The notes: generated by a model not told the origin, from the sequence alone. Positions 1 to 9,069 are shown, counted from the stretch's first letter. The stretch is 50,071 bases of DNA from Synechococcus sp. CCY 9618 (GCF_019038415.1 NZ_JAFKRG010000005.1:1-50071), one strand, 5' to 3'. Made by a program: numbers and translations.

Positions 1-246
1 GCAGGCGGCCATGCGGCGATGGGTGTAGGCGTTGCCGCCGGGGGCGATCAGAGCGGGCTGCTGATCGAAGAGATCGCGGGCCGCGTTGGTGACGATCCTG
101 GAGGCGCTGGAGGTGATGCGGTTGACGGTGTCCATCCGCTTGTTGCTCTCGGCAACCATCGCTGCCAGGGCATCGATCTGCCCAGGACTGAGGAATTCGC
201 CGCGGGCATCGGCCTGGGCCACGAGCTTGGTGAAGGCGTCAAACAT
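1..246 (-). CDS. cpcB: C-phycocyanin beta subunit, N-terminal part (runs off window)
   Basis: Reading leftward from the ATG at 246 gives 82 residues beginning [20 protein letters not shown], the classic phycocyanin beta N-terminus. It continues through [20 protein letters not shown] and ends at the window edge with the RRMAAC motif. The last codon (bases 1-3) is the conserved chromophore-binding cysteine at residue 82, which carries phycocyanobilin by thioether linkage in the phycobilisome rod. The remainder of the gene, and presumably cpcA and linker genes, lie outside to the left. A divergent GST-family gene starts at 405. Identification is very secure; whether the operon is C- or R-type phycocyanin cannot be judged from this half. 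Confidence 0.96.
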   Translation of the reverse strand, partial: MFDAFTKLVAQADARGEFLSPGQIDALAAMVAESNKRMDTVNRITSSASRIVTNAARDLFDQQPALIAPGGNAYTHRRMAAC

Positions 247-404
247 GGAAGCGAAGGTCTCGCGAAAGGTCCGGTTTCCCGACCATAGATTGCCGCTCCA
301 CGGCGGCGCGAGCCCGGCTGGCGAAGGAAAGCTGAAGGGTTTCCTAGGCTGGAATTCCCCGGTTTCGGTTCATGGCCGGCCTCGCACCCGCACCATTCAG
401 GCCC
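247..404. promoter_or_regulatory. Divergent intergenic region between cpcB and GST gene
   Basis: This 158-base gap must hold the leftward promoter and 5' leader of the phycocyanin operon, unless the promoter lies inside the GST gene, and also the start signals of the rightward GST gene. I could not identify a convincing -35/-10 pair; a TATGGT-like hexamer on the minus strand near 280-290 is only a candidate. Phycocyanin operons are usually among the most strongly transcribed genes of the cell. Confidence 0.35.
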
Positions 405-1658
405 ATGGACTGGTGGGAGCTGGAACCGCTGGGGGCGCCACCGGACCCTGACCCGATGGGAGGTCCTGCCAGCGCCCGGGCGCTGCTGCGACTGTTCGGC
501 CATTCCGAACGGGATGTCCGGGTGACGCTCTACCGCGACCACCACGCCTGGTGCCCCTATTGCCAGAAGGTGTGGCTTTGGCTTGAAGAGCGGCGGGTGC
601 CCTACCGGGTTCGCAAGGTGACGATGTTCTGCTACGGGCAGAAGGAGTCCTGGTACACGGATCTGGTACGTGGCGGCATGCTGCCTGCCCTGGAGCTTGA
701 CGGTCGCCTGATCACCGAGAGCGATCAGATCCTCGAGGAACTTGAGCGGGCCTTCGGTTCCCTGGGGCCGGGGATGACCGATCCCGCCGTGCTGCCCCTG
801 CGTCAGCTGGAGCGGCAGTTGTTCCGAGCCTGGTGCCAGTGGCTTTGCGTGCCCAGCCGCGATGGCTCGCAAGAGAGCAGCGGCAGGGCGGGCTTCGACC
901 GTTTCGCCGAACGTTTCGGCCTGGCCCTCGTCGCTGATCCTGGGCCGTTCCTGCTGGGGGAGCTGAGTTCGGCGGATCTGATCTTCGTGCCCTATGTCGA
1001 GCGGATGTCGGCGAGCCTGGCCTACTACAAGGGCTATCTGCTGCGAGAGCGCCATCCCGCCATCGATCGCTGGTTCGCCGCCCTGGAGAGACGCTCCACC
1101 TATCTGGGCACCCAGAGCGATTTCCATACCCACGCCCACGACCTGCCCCCCCAGATGGGGGGCTGCCACGCCAGCGGCAGCCAGGAGCAACGGCACCTGG
1201 CGGGGCGGATCGACAGCGGGCCCTGGCCCATCCTCGGCCCGGAGCGGCCCGATCCGGAAACCAGCCAGAGCGCACCCGAGGACGCGGCCTCTGTTGCTCT
1301 TGCCAGGGTTGTGAAGCACCGGGCCGTTCTTCTGGCCCGCAATCCCCTGGGCCCGGATGGCATGGATCGGCCGCTGCGCTGTGCCCTGACCCAGCTGATC
1401 TCCGGTCGGTCTTGCCCTCCCCCCGCCGGATCGGCCGCGGGTCTGCGCTATCTGCGCGACCGCATCAGCGTGCCGAGGGACATGCCTCTGCATTCCGCCA
1501 GGTCACTGCGCAGCGCTCTGGAGCGAACCGCTGGCCTCGATCCGGCTGATCCGATGGCATCGGGCGAACCGATCCCATGGCGCCACCGGCGGGATCAGGA
1601 TCCGGCCCCGTTCCTGGCGACCCCGACCCCTTCCCCCCCGAGAGGATCCTCCAGATGA
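405..1658 (+). CDS. Glutathione S-transferase family protein with CPYC dithiol motif
   Basis: The start at 405 (MDWWELEPLGAPP) is preferred to the upstream ATG at 372 because this N-terminus matches a conserved picocyanobacterial family as I remember it. A thioredoxin-fold GST N-domain follows (roughly residues 45-130): VTLYRDHHAWCPYCQKVWLW with a CPYC active site, then LPALELDG and the TESDQILEEL turn typical of glutathione binding. An all-helical GST C-domain covers about 150-260, ending in IDRWFAALERR. The last 150 residues (from about 265) are a Pro/Gly-rich extension not typical of GSTs. The CPYC dithiol suggests glutaredoxin- or omega-class thiol chemistry rather than classical conjugation. 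It overlaps the next gene by ATGA, so the two are likely co-translated. The substrate is unknown. Confidence 0.85.
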   Translation: MDWWELEPLGAPPDPDPMGGPASARALLRLFGHSERDVRVTLYRDHHAWCPYCQKVWLWLEERRVPYRVRKVTMFCYGQKESWYTDLVRGGMLPALELDGRLITESDQILEELERAFGSLGPGMTDPAVLPLRQLERQLFRAWCQWLCVPSRDGSQESSGRAGFDRFAERFGLALVADPGPFLLGELSSADLIFVPYVERMSASLAYYKGYLLRERHPAIDRWFAALERRSTYLGTQSDFHTHAHDLPPQMGGCHASGSQEQRHLAGRIDSGPWPILGPERPDPETSQSAPEDAASVALARVVKHRAVLLARNPLGPDGMDRPLRCALTQLISGRSCPPPAGSAAGLRYLRDRISVPRDMPLHSARSLRSALERTAGLDPADPMASGEPIPWRHRRDQDPAPFLATPTPSPPRGSSR

Positions 1659-2251
1659 ACCACGCTGTATCGGTCGGCCTGCGGTTTGGCGAGCGCCTTG
1701 GTCGGCGCAGGGCCTGGGGCTGGAAGCTGCCGCTCCTGGCCCTGGCTATTCACATGGGCACAGCCGCTCCCGTCGCTGCCCTCGAGGTGGGAGGCACCAC
1801 GCGGTTCGTCCGCGCCCCCTGGAAGGTGGAACTCACCAGCTACACCACCAATGTGGGCCAGATCCCTGCGGAGTACTTCTTCACGCTCCGCCTCGATCCA
1901 GACGCCGGCGCCGCGCTCGGAACCCTGACGATCCAGCAGATCCGTGGAGCCGACTGGCAGTTCCCTTTCTCAGTGGATCGCACCCGCGCCTTTCTCGGGG
2001 TCCCCCGCCGCGAGGGGACGCCAGTCCGTGTCCAGGCCAGCTTCGATGCCGCGGCCCGACGTTTCAACCTTCTGTTCCCGGAGCCCGTTCTCCCCGGGCA
2101 GACCATCACGGTCTCCCTCCGCCCGTGGGCCAACCCCTCCCAGGCGGACACCTACCTGTTTCAGGTGGTGGCTTTTCCTGCCGGCCCCGCTCCTGTCGCC
2201 AGTCCGGTGGGGGTGGGCACCCTGAGGATCTATCAGCCCACCGACCGGTAG
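1655..2251 (+). CDS. Secreted DUF2808-type protein
   Basis: The ATG at 1655 shares ATGA with the stop of the GST gene and has GAGG about 9 bases upstream, which decides this start over the longer frame. The 198-residue product has a charged N-terminus followed by a hydrophobic segment (LPLLALAIHMGTAAPVAALE), consistent with a signal peptide cleaved near residue 36-38. The mature part carries features I associate with cyanobacterial DUF2808 proteins: an early aromatic RAPWKVEL segment, YFFTLRLDPDAGAALGTLTI and a closing VGTLRIYQP strand. These proteins are predicted to be periplasmic or outer-membrane associated, of unknown function. Family assignment is by recognition of pattern only. Confidence 0.75.
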   Translation: MNHAVSVGLRFGERLGRRRAWGWKLPLLALAIHMGTAAPVAALEVGGTTRFVRAPWKVELTSYTTNVGQIPAEYFFTLRLDPDAGAALGTLTIQQIRGADWQFPFSVDRTRAFLGVPRREGTPVRVQASFDAAARRFNLLFPEPVLPGQTITVSLRPWANPSQADTYLFQVVAFPAGPAPVASPVGVGTLRIYQPTDR

Positions 2252-2292
2252 GCCCGGGGACGCCAGAATGGAAACCCTCGGATTTGAAAACG

Positions 2293-2571
2293 ATGCAGGC
2301 CAGTTGGAATGGACAGGTGGTCGCCAGCAGCGATGACATCGTCACGGTGGAGGGAAATGCCTATTTCCCGGCTGAATCGCTCGATCTCAGCTGCATCCGG
2401 GAATCGAGCCATCGCTCGGTCTGCGGATGGAAGGGCGAAGCCCACTACTACGACCTGGTCGTGAACGACCAGGTGAATGCCAACGCCGTCTGGTTCTACC
2501 CCGAGCCCAAGCAGGCCGCGGACAACATTCGGGGCCGGGTGGCGTTCTGGAAGGGAGTGAAAGTGAGCTGA
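2293..2571 (+). CDS. DUF427 domain protein
   Basis: A compact 92-residue protein that is almost entirely one DUF427 domain: MQASWNGQVVASSDDIVTVE, then GNAYFPAESLDLS, the characteristic CGWKGEAHYYDLVV core, and WFYPEPKQAADNIRGRVAFW near the C-terminus. The conserved tryptophan, the lysine in WKG and the tandem tyrosines are present. I chose ATG 2293; an in-frame TTG at 2284 is also possible, while the longer reading frame back to 2125 only overlaps the DUF2808 gene. DUF427 proteins are widespread cytosolic proteins without an assigned reaction. It lies 41 bases after the previous gene on the same strand and may be co-transcribed. Confidence 0.88.
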   Translation: MQASWNGQVVASSDDIVTVEGNAYFPAESLDLSCIRESSHRSVCGWKGEAHYYDLVVNDQVNANAVWFYPEPKQAADNIRGRVAFWKGVKVS

Positions 2572-2625
2572 AGTGACCGGGGAGCCCGGGGCAGTGGTGG
2601 TTCCGGCCCCAGGGGAGGGGAGGCT

Positions 2626-2907
2626 TCAGGTGCCCGGATGACGCAGGGTGCGCCATTCGCCGCTGAGGGTGCTCACCTCCACCCCGATGCCCACGGGCCC
2701 CTGGACCGGACCGAACTCCTCCTGCCACCAGTGCAACGCCTCGCTCCAGGCGGCATCCAGGGACTCGTAGAGGTCGTCAAGGACCGGATGGGGGTTTCCC
2801 TGCAGGTCCACCAGGCGGTAGGTGCGGCAGGCCGTGGGTGCCTTACGGCTGCGTGAGGACAGAGGTAAGGAGATCGCCACGGCTTGCCTCGCAGACAGAT
2901 CTTCCAT
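2626..2907 (-). CDS. Conserved cyanobacterial hypothetical protein
   Basis: A 93-residue protein with the core TYRLVDLQGNPHPVLDDLYE, then LDAAWSEALHWWQEE, and a C-terminal VGIGVEVSTLSGEWRTLRHP. The tryptophan-rich helix followed by a two-stranded ending looks like a small folded domain; I recall similar short proteins in marine Synechococcus but cannot name a family. It is convergent with the DUF427 gene (55 bases between stops) and precedes the FAD monooxygenase end by about 55 bases on the same strand. No signal peptide or membrane segment. Confidence 0.65.
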   Translation of the reverse strand: MEDLSARQAVAISLPLSSRSRKAPTACRTYRLVDLQGNPHPVLDDLYESLDAAWSEALHWWQEEFGPVQGPVGIGVEVSTLSGEWRTLRHPGT

Positions 2908-2962
2908 TGTGGGCCCTGTGCCAGATCAGAACTGTCACCTTCACGACATCTTCCGGTGTCGC

Positions 2963-4141
2963 TCAGGTGGAACCACCCCCGGAAGGCCTGCTGCCCGGGG
3001 GGCGTTTCCGTCCCGTGCGATGGCTGACCTGCCGGCTGCGCTCCTGGTAGCGGTGCACCACGGGCAGCCGCTCCTGCTCGTAGGCCTGCAGCGCCTGCCC
3101 CAGGGAGGTGGCGGCGCCGGGGGCGAGCCGTGCCGCCAGGGCCACCGCATCCTCCAGACCTGCTGTCATGCCCCGGGCCTGAGAGGAACTCATGGCATGG
3201 GCGGCATCACCGATCAGGGCCACCCGGCCCCCTGCCAGAGCGCGGAGGGGGTCGATGTCAAATGACCAGTTGGCCACCACGCACTGCGGCGGTGTGGCGG
3301 CGATGATCGCGGCCGCATCGGCCGGCAGTTTGGCAAGCGCATCGGCCGGGACCCCCTCGTCCAGCAACTGCCGCCGCCGATCGCGATCCTCCGGCAGTTC
3401 CTCCTCCTGGAAGAAGCCCCAGTGGGTCAGCTCCCTGCCCTCGGCGTCGCTGCCCAGATCAAAGAAGTTGGCGTAGATGCCCCGTCCGCGGGCATAGACG
3501 AAGAAATCACCGTCGCGGCAGAAGCTCCCATCCGCAACCACCCCCCGCCATACCCGATCTCCCAGGTAGCGAAGTCGCCGCTCCGGGCAGAGCAGGGGGG
3601 CCACCTGGGAGAAGATCCCGTCAGCTCCCACCAGCAGATCACCCGTCCATTCCCTGCCCTCGGAGAAGCGGGCGTGGACGCCCTCATCGTTCTGGCACCA
3701 GTCGACGAGCGCGTGATCGCCATGGAAACAGGCGGGATCGAGATGGCGCCAGAGAGCATCGAGAATGGCGCGGCGGTGGATCAGCAGAGACGGCAGATCT
3801 CCCGCTTCCCGTTCGGCGGGGCTGGCTTCGATCAGATCGCCCCGCAGGTTGCGGAAGACGAACCGCTGCACGGGATGGCCGCCGGCCAGCAGATCGTTGA
3901 GCAGCCCAGGGATGGCTGCGGCCGCGATGGCCTCAACGCCGCTTTTCACCAGGAGGATGCCGCAGCCTTCGGTGCGCAATTGCGGAGAGCGCTCGAACAG
4001 AGACACCCGGTGACCCTGGTGCTGCAGGATCAGGGCGAGCAGCAGTCCGGAACTTCCGGCACCCACCACGGCGATACGCAGTCCTGCAGGGGGGAGGGGC
4101 GTGTCGGCCAACAGCGGCTGCTGCACCTCCGCGGGGATCAT
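2963..4141 (-). CDS. FAD-dependent monooxygenase (UbiH/zeaxanthin epoxidase-like fold)
   Basis: The 392-residue protein has the three group A flavoprotein monooxygenase signatures: the dinucleotide-binding LRIAVVGAGSSGLLLALIL near residue 21, the DG motif in LLVGADGIFS near 190, and the FAD ribityl-binding GRVALIGDAAHAMSSSQARG near 310. Such enzymes use NAD(P)H and O2 to hydroxylate or epoxidise aromatic or isoprenoid substrates; the substrate is not deducible. The serine-rich stretch after GDAAHAM differs from the usual GDAAHxxxPxxGQG, but the fold is clear. The start ATG overlaps the stop of the TerB-like gene (ATGA at 4138-4141), implying translational coupling. Confidence 0.85.
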   Translation of the reverse strand: MIPAEVQQPLLADTPLPPAGLRIAVVGAGSSGLLLALILQHQGHRVSLFERSPQLRTEGCGILLVKSGVEAIAAAAIPGLLNDLLAGGHPVQRFVFRNLRGDLIEASPAEREAGDLPSLLIHRRAILDALWRHLDPACFHGDHALVDWCQNDEGVHARFSEGREWTGDLLVGADGIFSQVAPLLCPERRLRYLGDRVWRGVVADGSFCRDGDFFVYARGRGIYANFFDLGSDAEGRELTHWGFFQEEELPEDRDRRRQLLDEGVPADALAKLPADAAAIIAATPPQCVVANWSFDIDPLRALAGGRVALIGDAAHAMSSSQARGMTAGLEDAVALAARLAPGAATSLGQALQAYEQERLPVVHRYQERSRQVSHRTGRKRPPGSRPSGGGST

Positions 4142-4566
4142 GCGCTCACGGCAGACTCCAGGATGCTGGCATGGAGGATATCCATCACCTCCAGAACCTT
4201 GGCGGTTTCCTCCTGGTCCAGACGAAGGGTGGTAGCCAGGTCGGCAAGGATCGTCTGCTCCTGCTCCTGCAGCGGCCCGTCGGAGCGCATGATCTCGGCG
4301 GCCACGGCGTAGGCCGTGTGCCGTTGGCGGTCATCAAGCACCGCCGCCGCTTCCTCCATCAGGCCGATCGCCCCCTTGGCCCGCAGAGCCTGGAGCAGGG
4401 TGTCCATCAGGGAGATCATCTCCTTGTCGCCCCGGCCCTTGTAAGGGGCGCGGTAATCGAGGGCATGCCGGAGAGCCCGGGTGCCCGCCATGGTGAGGGC
4501 CCCGTCCCAGGAGACCGCAGCGAGCGCGACAGCAGCGAAGGCCGTTGGTGCGTCCATGGACTCCAT
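4138..4566 (-). CDS. TerB-like (tellurite resistance family) helical protein
   Basis: A 142-residue all-helical protein of the cyanobacterial TerB type: MDAPTAFAAVALAAVSWDGA, then a GMAGT-like turn, and a second half EIMRSDGPLQEQEQTILADL with the acidic D-G-x-x-x-x-E pattern that in TerB domains binds divalent metal. ATG 4566 or the in-frame ATG 4557 could start it. It is the first gene of a two-gene unit with the FAD monooxygenase, overlapping it by four bases. TerB proteins are associated with membrane stress functions, but no role is established for this version. Confidence 0.7.
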   Translation of the reverse strand: MESMDAPTAFAAVALAAVSWDGALTMAGTRALRHALDYRAPYKGRGDKEMISLMDTLLQALRAKGAIGLMEEAAAVLDDRQRHTAYAVAAEIMRSDGPLQEQEQTILADLATTLRLDQEETAKVLEVMDILHASILESAVSA

Positions 4567-4689
4567 CGTCAGTAACAGAAGATCCCGTCATCGTCCCGTG
4601 ACGGGGTGCTTGTCAGTGGCCGATGTGACCGAATCCAGGACACATCACCCTTCGGAGCCAGCATCCCAGCCTGGGCTTGGGGACTTTCC

Positions 4690-4950
4690 TCAGCGTGTCC
4701 CGCCAGCGCCGGCGCGTCTCTCCCGGCACAGCTGCAGGTAGAGGGCATCCGGTTCCAGATAGCGGGCCGGCCGGCAGTCGTGCAGAAGGGCCAGCTGCTT
4801 CCAGCACACCGTCCGTTGGACGTTCTTGAGACTCTTCCCTTCCCGGACCAGCATCCTCATGGCCCGGCAGTAGGAGCCGTAATGGTCTTCCAGGTCCCGC
4901 AGATCGGGGGGCGGCTCCGCGGGGGAGAGCGGGTCGGTGGAGAGACTCAT
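4690..4950 (-). CDS. Small conserved protein, paralogue of the gene at 28086-28364
   Basis: An 86-residue protein whose central part, DLEDHYGSYCRAMRMLVREG then SLKNVQRTVCWKQLALLHDC and RYLEPDALYLQL, aligns without gaps to the protein at 28086-28364 (about 33 of 59 positions identical by eye). Shared invariant features are YC, EG, QRTVCW, LH-x-C, and PD followed by an RE dipeptide. The QRTVCW block with two cysteines looks like the functional core. I cannot name the family; it appears specific to picocyanobacteria. No membrane segment or signal peptide. Confidence 0.7.
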   Translation of the reverse strand: MSLSTDPLSPAEPPPDLRDLEDHYGSYCRAMRMLVREGKSLKNVQRTVCWKQLALLHDCRPARYLEPDALYLQLCRERRAGAGGTR

Positions 4951-5174
4951 GGATTGACTTCAGCACTGACCAGCGCGGGGCGACTGTGCTGAAGGGAACC
5001 AAGCGTCCAGAACTTTGCAGCAGATCCTGCGGATTCAGGTGCCCGTGGCACCCTGAAGATTCGTTGCCCCCCGGCCCGATGGTGGAAAGGCCCGCCCGGG
5101 GATGGGTACGTTGATCGAAAGGGTGCCGGATGCCCAGGGGCCCGTGCTCACGCCCGCTTCCCTCCCATCGGTCC

Positions 5175-5354
5175 ATGCAACTGCAGCTCGATGCCATCAA
5201 CCTGATGCTCAGGGATCTGGGAGTACCTGACCACGCCCTGCTGCATCGGGCCGCCTTCCGTGGCTGCACCTGCGAACTGGCCGATCTTCGCGCCGAACTG
5301 ATCGCCTACCTCCGGCAGCGCCGCGAGCGTCTCCGCAGCGGGGAGGACGCCTGA
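5175..5354 (+). CDS. Small hypothetical protein
   Basis: From ATG 5175 the frame encodes 59 residues: MQLQLDAINLMLRDLGVPDH, then LLHRAAFRGCTCELADLRAE and an Arg-rich helix LIAYLRQRRERLRSGEDA. The frame is open back to 5130 but the part before 5175 is Arg/Pro-rich and unlikely to be coding. The CTC pair and amphipathic helices suggest a small folded cytosolic protein. Upstream, 4951-5174 has no further gene; it contains an imperfect hairpin (CAGGTGCC/GGCACCCTG) near 5035-5055. Unrecognised family. Confidence 0.5.
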   Translation: MQLQLDAINLMLRDLGVPDHALLHRAAFRGCTCELADLRAELIAYLRQRRERLRSGEDA

Positions 5355-5499
5355 ATCCCTGGCGGGACGCTCTTGCCCGGCGTCAACCGTCCCCTGGCTG
5401 CGGCACCAGATCAGACGGATCGCCTCCCCCTGCCCTGCCGGTGCAGGACTTCCGGCCGCCTCGAGGGTTGCCGGCGGGGGGCATGACCGAGCGGGATCC

Positions 5500-6312
5500 T
5501 CATTCTGGAGCGGCTGAGGGCGGCAGCCGCGGCGCTGGAGAACTCCACACGCTGTCGTCCAGGTCCGGCCAGGCCGCGATGGAAGCGATCACCAGCCCGC
5601 CCTGCGGCAGCCGTTCCTCGTCACCGGGACGGAACTTGCCGGTGCGCACCAGCACCCCTCGCAGCCCCCTGGCCATGGCCCCGGCCACATCCGCTTCCAC
5701 GTCGTCCCCGACCATCAGGCAGTCCCCCGCTGGCAGCCCGGTGGAGGCCACCAGCTCATCGAAGAACGCGGCGGATGGCTTCCCCATCACCAGGGCTTCG
5801 GTTCCCGCGGCCCATTCAATGGCGGTGAGGAAGGCCCCCGCATCAAGCATCCAGCGGCCTCCCTCACGGAAGCAGCGGTTGCGGCCGATGCCGATCAGGG
5901 GTTTGCCCTGCTGCACCAGCTGGAACACCCGGTTGAGGGCCCCGTAGGTGAGCCGGTCCCTGGCATCGCCGAGCACCACGCAATCGGGATCCTCGGCAGA
6001 TCCCTGGGGCAGCTTCAGGTCGGCGAAGAGGTCCTCGATCGCCGGATGCACCAGGGCATGGGGGTGCCAGCCGCGCCGCTGCAGGTAGCTGCGGGCGGCC
6101 AGGGGGGCGGTGAACAGCTCCCCTGAGCCGACCGAAAATCCCATCCGCTCCAGATCCGCCCGCAGGTCCTCCTGGGAACGGGTGGCCGTGTTGGTGACGA
6201 AACGAAGCAGGTGGCCCCGGCGTCGTGCCGAGGCCACCGCCTCCACGGCCCCGGGAAACGGGGTGCCGTCCTCGAACAGCACCCCATTGAGGTCGAGCAG
6301 CAGGGCCGTCAT
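5500..6312 (-). CDS. HAD superfamily hydrolase, subclass IIA (NagD/LHPP/HDHD2-like)
   Basis: The 270-residue protein opens with MTALLLDLNGVLFEDGTPFP. The first aspartate (nucleophile) is in LLDLNG, with Asn in place of the second Asp, as in the HDHD2/LHPP branch. Motif II is FVTNTATRSQEDL near residue 38, the IIA cap lies roughly at 70-170, and the C-terminal part has VMGKPSAAFF (motif III lysine) and CLMVGDDVEADVAGAMARGL (motif IV). Predicted to be a cytosolic phosphatase of small phosphorylated compounds. It follows glnN by 29 bases on the same strand and is probably read through from it. Confidence 0.87.
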   Translation of the reverse strand: MTALLLDLNGVLFEDGTPFPGAVEAVASARRRGHLLRFVTNTATRSQEDLRADLERMGFSVGSGELFTAPLAARSYLQRRGWHPHALVHPAIEDLFADLKLPQGSAEDPDCVVLGDARDRLTYGALNRVFQLVQQGKPLIGIGRNRCFREGGRWMLDAGAFLTAIEWAAGTEALVMGKPSAAFFDELVASTGLPAGDCLMVGDDVEADVAGAMARGLRGVLVRTGKFRPGDEERLPQGGLVIASIAAWPDLDDSVWSSPAPRLPPSAAPE

Positions 6313-6341
6313 GGCTGCCGATCCTCAGGGGGCTCCGGTGC

Positions 6342-8510
6342 TCACCGGATGAAGAGCATCTCCTGGTAGGAGGGCAGGGGCCAGAGGTTGTCGTCCACCA
6401 GGGCCTCGAGGCCATCGACCGCTTCCCGCAGCTGGTGCATCAGGGGAACCAGGGTGTCGGAGGAGTAGCGCATGTGGGCCATGGTGCCGTGGGGCGCATT
6501 GCCGATGGCGCTCTCCAGGGTGCCGCTGAGCTCCATCAGCTTGGCGCTGAGGGAGGCCACCTTCGACTGGGTTTCCGGGGACACCTGCAGACCCATGGTG
6601 CTCTGCAGCTGGAGGGAACTGGCCAGTTCACCCAGATAGCGCATGGCGGCCGGATAGATCTGGGTCTGGGCGATCTGGACGGCCAGCTTGGCCTCCACAT
6701 CGATGGCCAGGACGTACTGCTCGGCGTAGACCTCGAAGCGGCTTTCCAGCTCCAGGGGGCTGAGCACGCCGGTGCGGGAGAAGAGATCCCTCACGTCGGG
6801 ACGCTGCAGCACCGGCAGGGAATCGGCGGTGGTGGGCAGGTTTTCGAGGCCCCGCTCCTCCACGGCCATGCGGTGCCACTCGCTGGAGTAGCCGTCGCCG
6901 CCAAAGACCACGTTGCCGTGGTCGGTCATGATCTGCTTGAGCACCGAGAAGCAGGCGCTCTGGAGGCTTTCTCCAGCCCCCATTTTCTGCTCCAGCTGGT
7001 CGGCCATGTAGGCAAGGGAATCGGCCAGGATCGTGTTCATGGCCACCAGAGGACCCGCCACGGACTGGTTGGAGCCGACGGCCCGGAACTCGAAGCGGTT
7101 GCCGGTGAAGGCGAAGGGGGAGGTGCGGTTGCGGTCGCCGGGATCCTTGGGGAATTCCGGCAGGGTGTCGACGCCGAGCTTCATCACGCCGGCGTGGGCG
7201 GAGCCGGTCACGTCCCCGTCCTTGATCTGCCGGAACACGTCCTCCAACTGGCTGCCCAGGTAGACGGAGATGATCGCCGGCGGAGCTTCGTTGGCCCCGA
7301 GGCGGTGATCGTTTCCGGCGGTGGCCACCACGGCACGCATCAGCGGGCCGTACTTATGCACCCCACGGATGACGGCTCCGCAGAACATCAGGAACTGCAT
7401 GTTCTCGTGGGGGGTGTTGCCGGGATCCAGCAGGTTGCCCTGGGTGGGATTGCCCACCGACCAGTTGACGTGCTTCCCGGAGCCGTTGATGCCCTCGAAG
7501 GGTTTCTCATGCAGCAGGCAATTCATGCCATGGCGACGGGCCGTGGACTTGAGGATGGTCATCGTGAGCTGCTGGTGGTCCGTGGCCACGTTGGCCGCCT
7601 CGAAGAACGGGGCGATCTCGAACTGACCCGGAGCCACTTCGTTGTGACGCGTCTTGGCGGGGATGCCCAGCTTGTACATCTGGCGCTCCACGTCCTGCAT
7701 GAACACCTGAACCCGCTGGGGGATGGCGCCGAAGTAATGGTCGTCGAACTGCTGCCCCTTGGCGGAGGGCTTGCCGAACAGGGTGCGTCCCGCCAGCAGC
7801 AGGTCGGGACGCAGGGGCACGTAGGCGCTGTCGATCAGGAAGTACTCCTGCTCGGCCCCGCAGCTGGAGTTGACCGGAGCCACCTCGGTTTCACCCATCA
7901 GCTTCAACAGGCGCTGGGCCTGTTTGTTCATCGCCGCGTTGGAGCGCAGCAGGGGGGTCTTCTTGTCGAGGGCCTCGCCGGTCCAGGAGATGAAGACCGT
8001 GGGGATACAGAGAGTGAGACCGTTGGGGGTCTCCATCAGAAAGGCGGGGCTGGTGATGTCCCAGGCGGTGTATCCCCGGGCCTCGAAGGTGGTGCGGATA
8101 CCGCCGCTGGGGAACGAGGAGCCGTCGGGCTCGCCCTGCACCAGCACCTTGCCGGTGAATTCAGTGATCACCGAGCCGTCGCCCTGGACGGAGATGAAAC
8201 CGTCGTGCTTTTCGGCGGTGGCGTTGGTCAGGGGATAGAAGACGTGGGCGTAATAGAGGGCGCCACGGCTGGTGGCCCATTCCTTCATCGCCTGAGCCAC
8301 CACGTTGGCCACCGAGACATCAAGCTTGCCGCTTTCCTTGATGGTGCGCTGCACCGACTTGAAGATGTCCTTCGGCAGGGCCGCCTTCATCTTGGCCAGG
8401 CTGAACACATCGCTGGCCCAGAGCTCATCGAGGGACTCGATGGGGGGCGTCGCCACCGGAGGACGTTGGTGAATCTCCTGAAGGGCGGCGAAGCGTTGGG
8501 GGCTGGGCAT
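6342..8510 (-). CDS. glnN: Glutamine synthetase type III
   Basis: A 722-residue protein beginning [20 protein letters not shown], consistent with the length of cyanobacterial GSIII. An upstream TTG at 8543 is possible but less likely. The N-terminal GSIII-specific region contains [20 protein letters not shown] and an [20 protein letters not shown] segment. The catalytic barrel includes [12 protein letters not shown] (Glu metal ligands) and [19 protein letters not shown]. It also contains the nucleotide and substrate loops [13 protein letters not shown] and [25 protein letters not shown] makes glutamine from glutamate, ammonium and ATP and is often induced by nitrogen starvation under NtcA; I did not find a clean GTA-N8-TAC box just upstream. 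A HAD phosphatase follows closely. Identification is secure. Confidence 0.96.
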   Translation of the reverse strand: MPSPQRFAALQEIHQRPPVATPPIESLDELWASDVFSLAKMKAALPKDIFKSVQRTIKESGKLDVSVANVVAQAMKEWATSRGALYYAHVFYPLTNATAEKHDGFISVQGDGSVITEFTGKVLVQGEPDGSSFPSGGIRTTFEARGYTAWDITSPAFLMETPNGLTLCIPTVFISWTGEALDKKTPLLRSNAAMNKQAQRLLKLMGETEVAPVNSSCGAEQEYFLIDSAYVPLRPDLLLAGRTLFGKPSAKGQQFDDHYFGAIPQRVQVFMQDVERQMYKLGIPAKTRHNEVAPGQFEIAPFFEAANVATDHQQLTMTILKSTARRHGMNCLLHEKPFEGINGSGKHVNWSVGNPTQGNLLDPGNTPHENMQFLMFCGAVIRGVHKYGPLMRAVVATAGNDHRLGANEAPPAIISVYLGSQLEDVFRQIKDGDVTGSAHAGVMKLGVDTLPEFPKDPGDRNRTSPFAFTGNRFEFRAVGSNQSVAGPLVAMNTILADSLAYMADQLEQKMGAGESLQSACFSVLKQIMTDHGNVVFGGDGYSSEWHRMAVEERGLENLPTTADSLPVLQRPDVRDLFSRTGVLSPLELESRFEVYAEQYVLAIDVEAKLAVQIAQTQIYPAAMRYLGELASSLQLQSTMGLQVSPETQSKVASLSAKLMELSGTLESAIGNAPHGTMAHMRYSSDTLVPLMHQLREAVDGLEALVDDNLWPLPSYQEMLFIR

Positions 8511-8615
8511 TGGATCAGCTTGGATCGGCTGCCGGGTATCCAATCCTTGTGCCCGGCCCCATGGGTGGAGCCGTTGATACAGAACGCCAGGTTGGCCGGT
8601 GGTCTCCGCCGGCCC

Positions 8616-9044
8616 TCAGCGCAGGTAGGCGCGGATGGCTGGACGGCACCAGAACACCAGGGCGGCCACGGTCAGGACCCAGGTCAGAGGGGCGCCCACG
8701 GCCAGCAGGGTCCTCCCTTCGCTCACCAGCACGAGCCGCACGATGCCGTAGGCCAGCTCGATCGCCAGGCCCATCGCCAGGGCGACGATGGCCAGGATCT
8801 GGCCCCAGAGGCGCCACTGCAGCAGGGCGATGCAGGCCACCACGCCCAGGGCCACCGTGGGCAACAGGGCGCTGGTGTACACCGTGATGTTGGCGGTCCG
8901 CCAGATGCCGTCGCGCAGGATCAGCAGCAGACCCACCGGCAGGGCCAGCACATTGACCGCGAGGCCGGTCCATGCCAGGACGCGGTAGCCGCGGGGTGGC
9001 TGCAGCTCCGCAAGGGCGGCGGGGGTGGCCGATAGCGTGGGCAT
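8616..9044 (-). CDS. Small four-helix membrane protein
   Basis: A 142-residue protein starting MPTLSATPAALAELQPPRGY, chosen because GGGAG (9055-9059) lies about ten bases upstream; ATG 9053 is an alternative. It shows four hydrophobic segments: about 26-46 (LAWTGLAVNVLALPVGLLLI), 57-77, 83-105 (GQILAIVALAMGLAIELAYG) and 115-135 (LTWVLTVAALVFWC). Short polar loops connect them and the C-terminus is basic (RPAIRAYLR). No catalytic motif is visible. It faces glnN on the same strand, about 105 bases upstream of it. Unrecognised family; an integral inner-membrane location is inferred. Confidence 0.65.
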   Translation of the reverse strand: MPTLSATPAALAELQPPRGYRVLAWTGLAVNVLALPVGLLLILRDGIWRTANITVYTSALLPTVALGVVACIALLQWRLWGQILAIVALAMGLAIELAYGIVRLVLVSEGRTLLAVGAPLTWVLTVAALVFWCRPAIRAYLR

Positions 9045-9069
9045 GGGGTCCATTCTCCCAGTTCTGCTT

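Noticed and set aside
48-1493. A 481-codon minus frame across the GST gene and cpcB start
   Set aside because: It conflicts with the GST protein and with cpcB, both of which are recognisable in other frames.
8511-8615. NtcA box expected before glnN
   Set aside because: No GTA-N8-TAC was found between glnN and the next gene; nearest matches have wrong spacing.
6435-9035. An 866-codon open frame antisense to glnN
   Set aside because: It lies opposite a clear GlnN protein. Its His/Gly/Gln-rich composition is typical of the mirror frame of GC-rich coding DNA.
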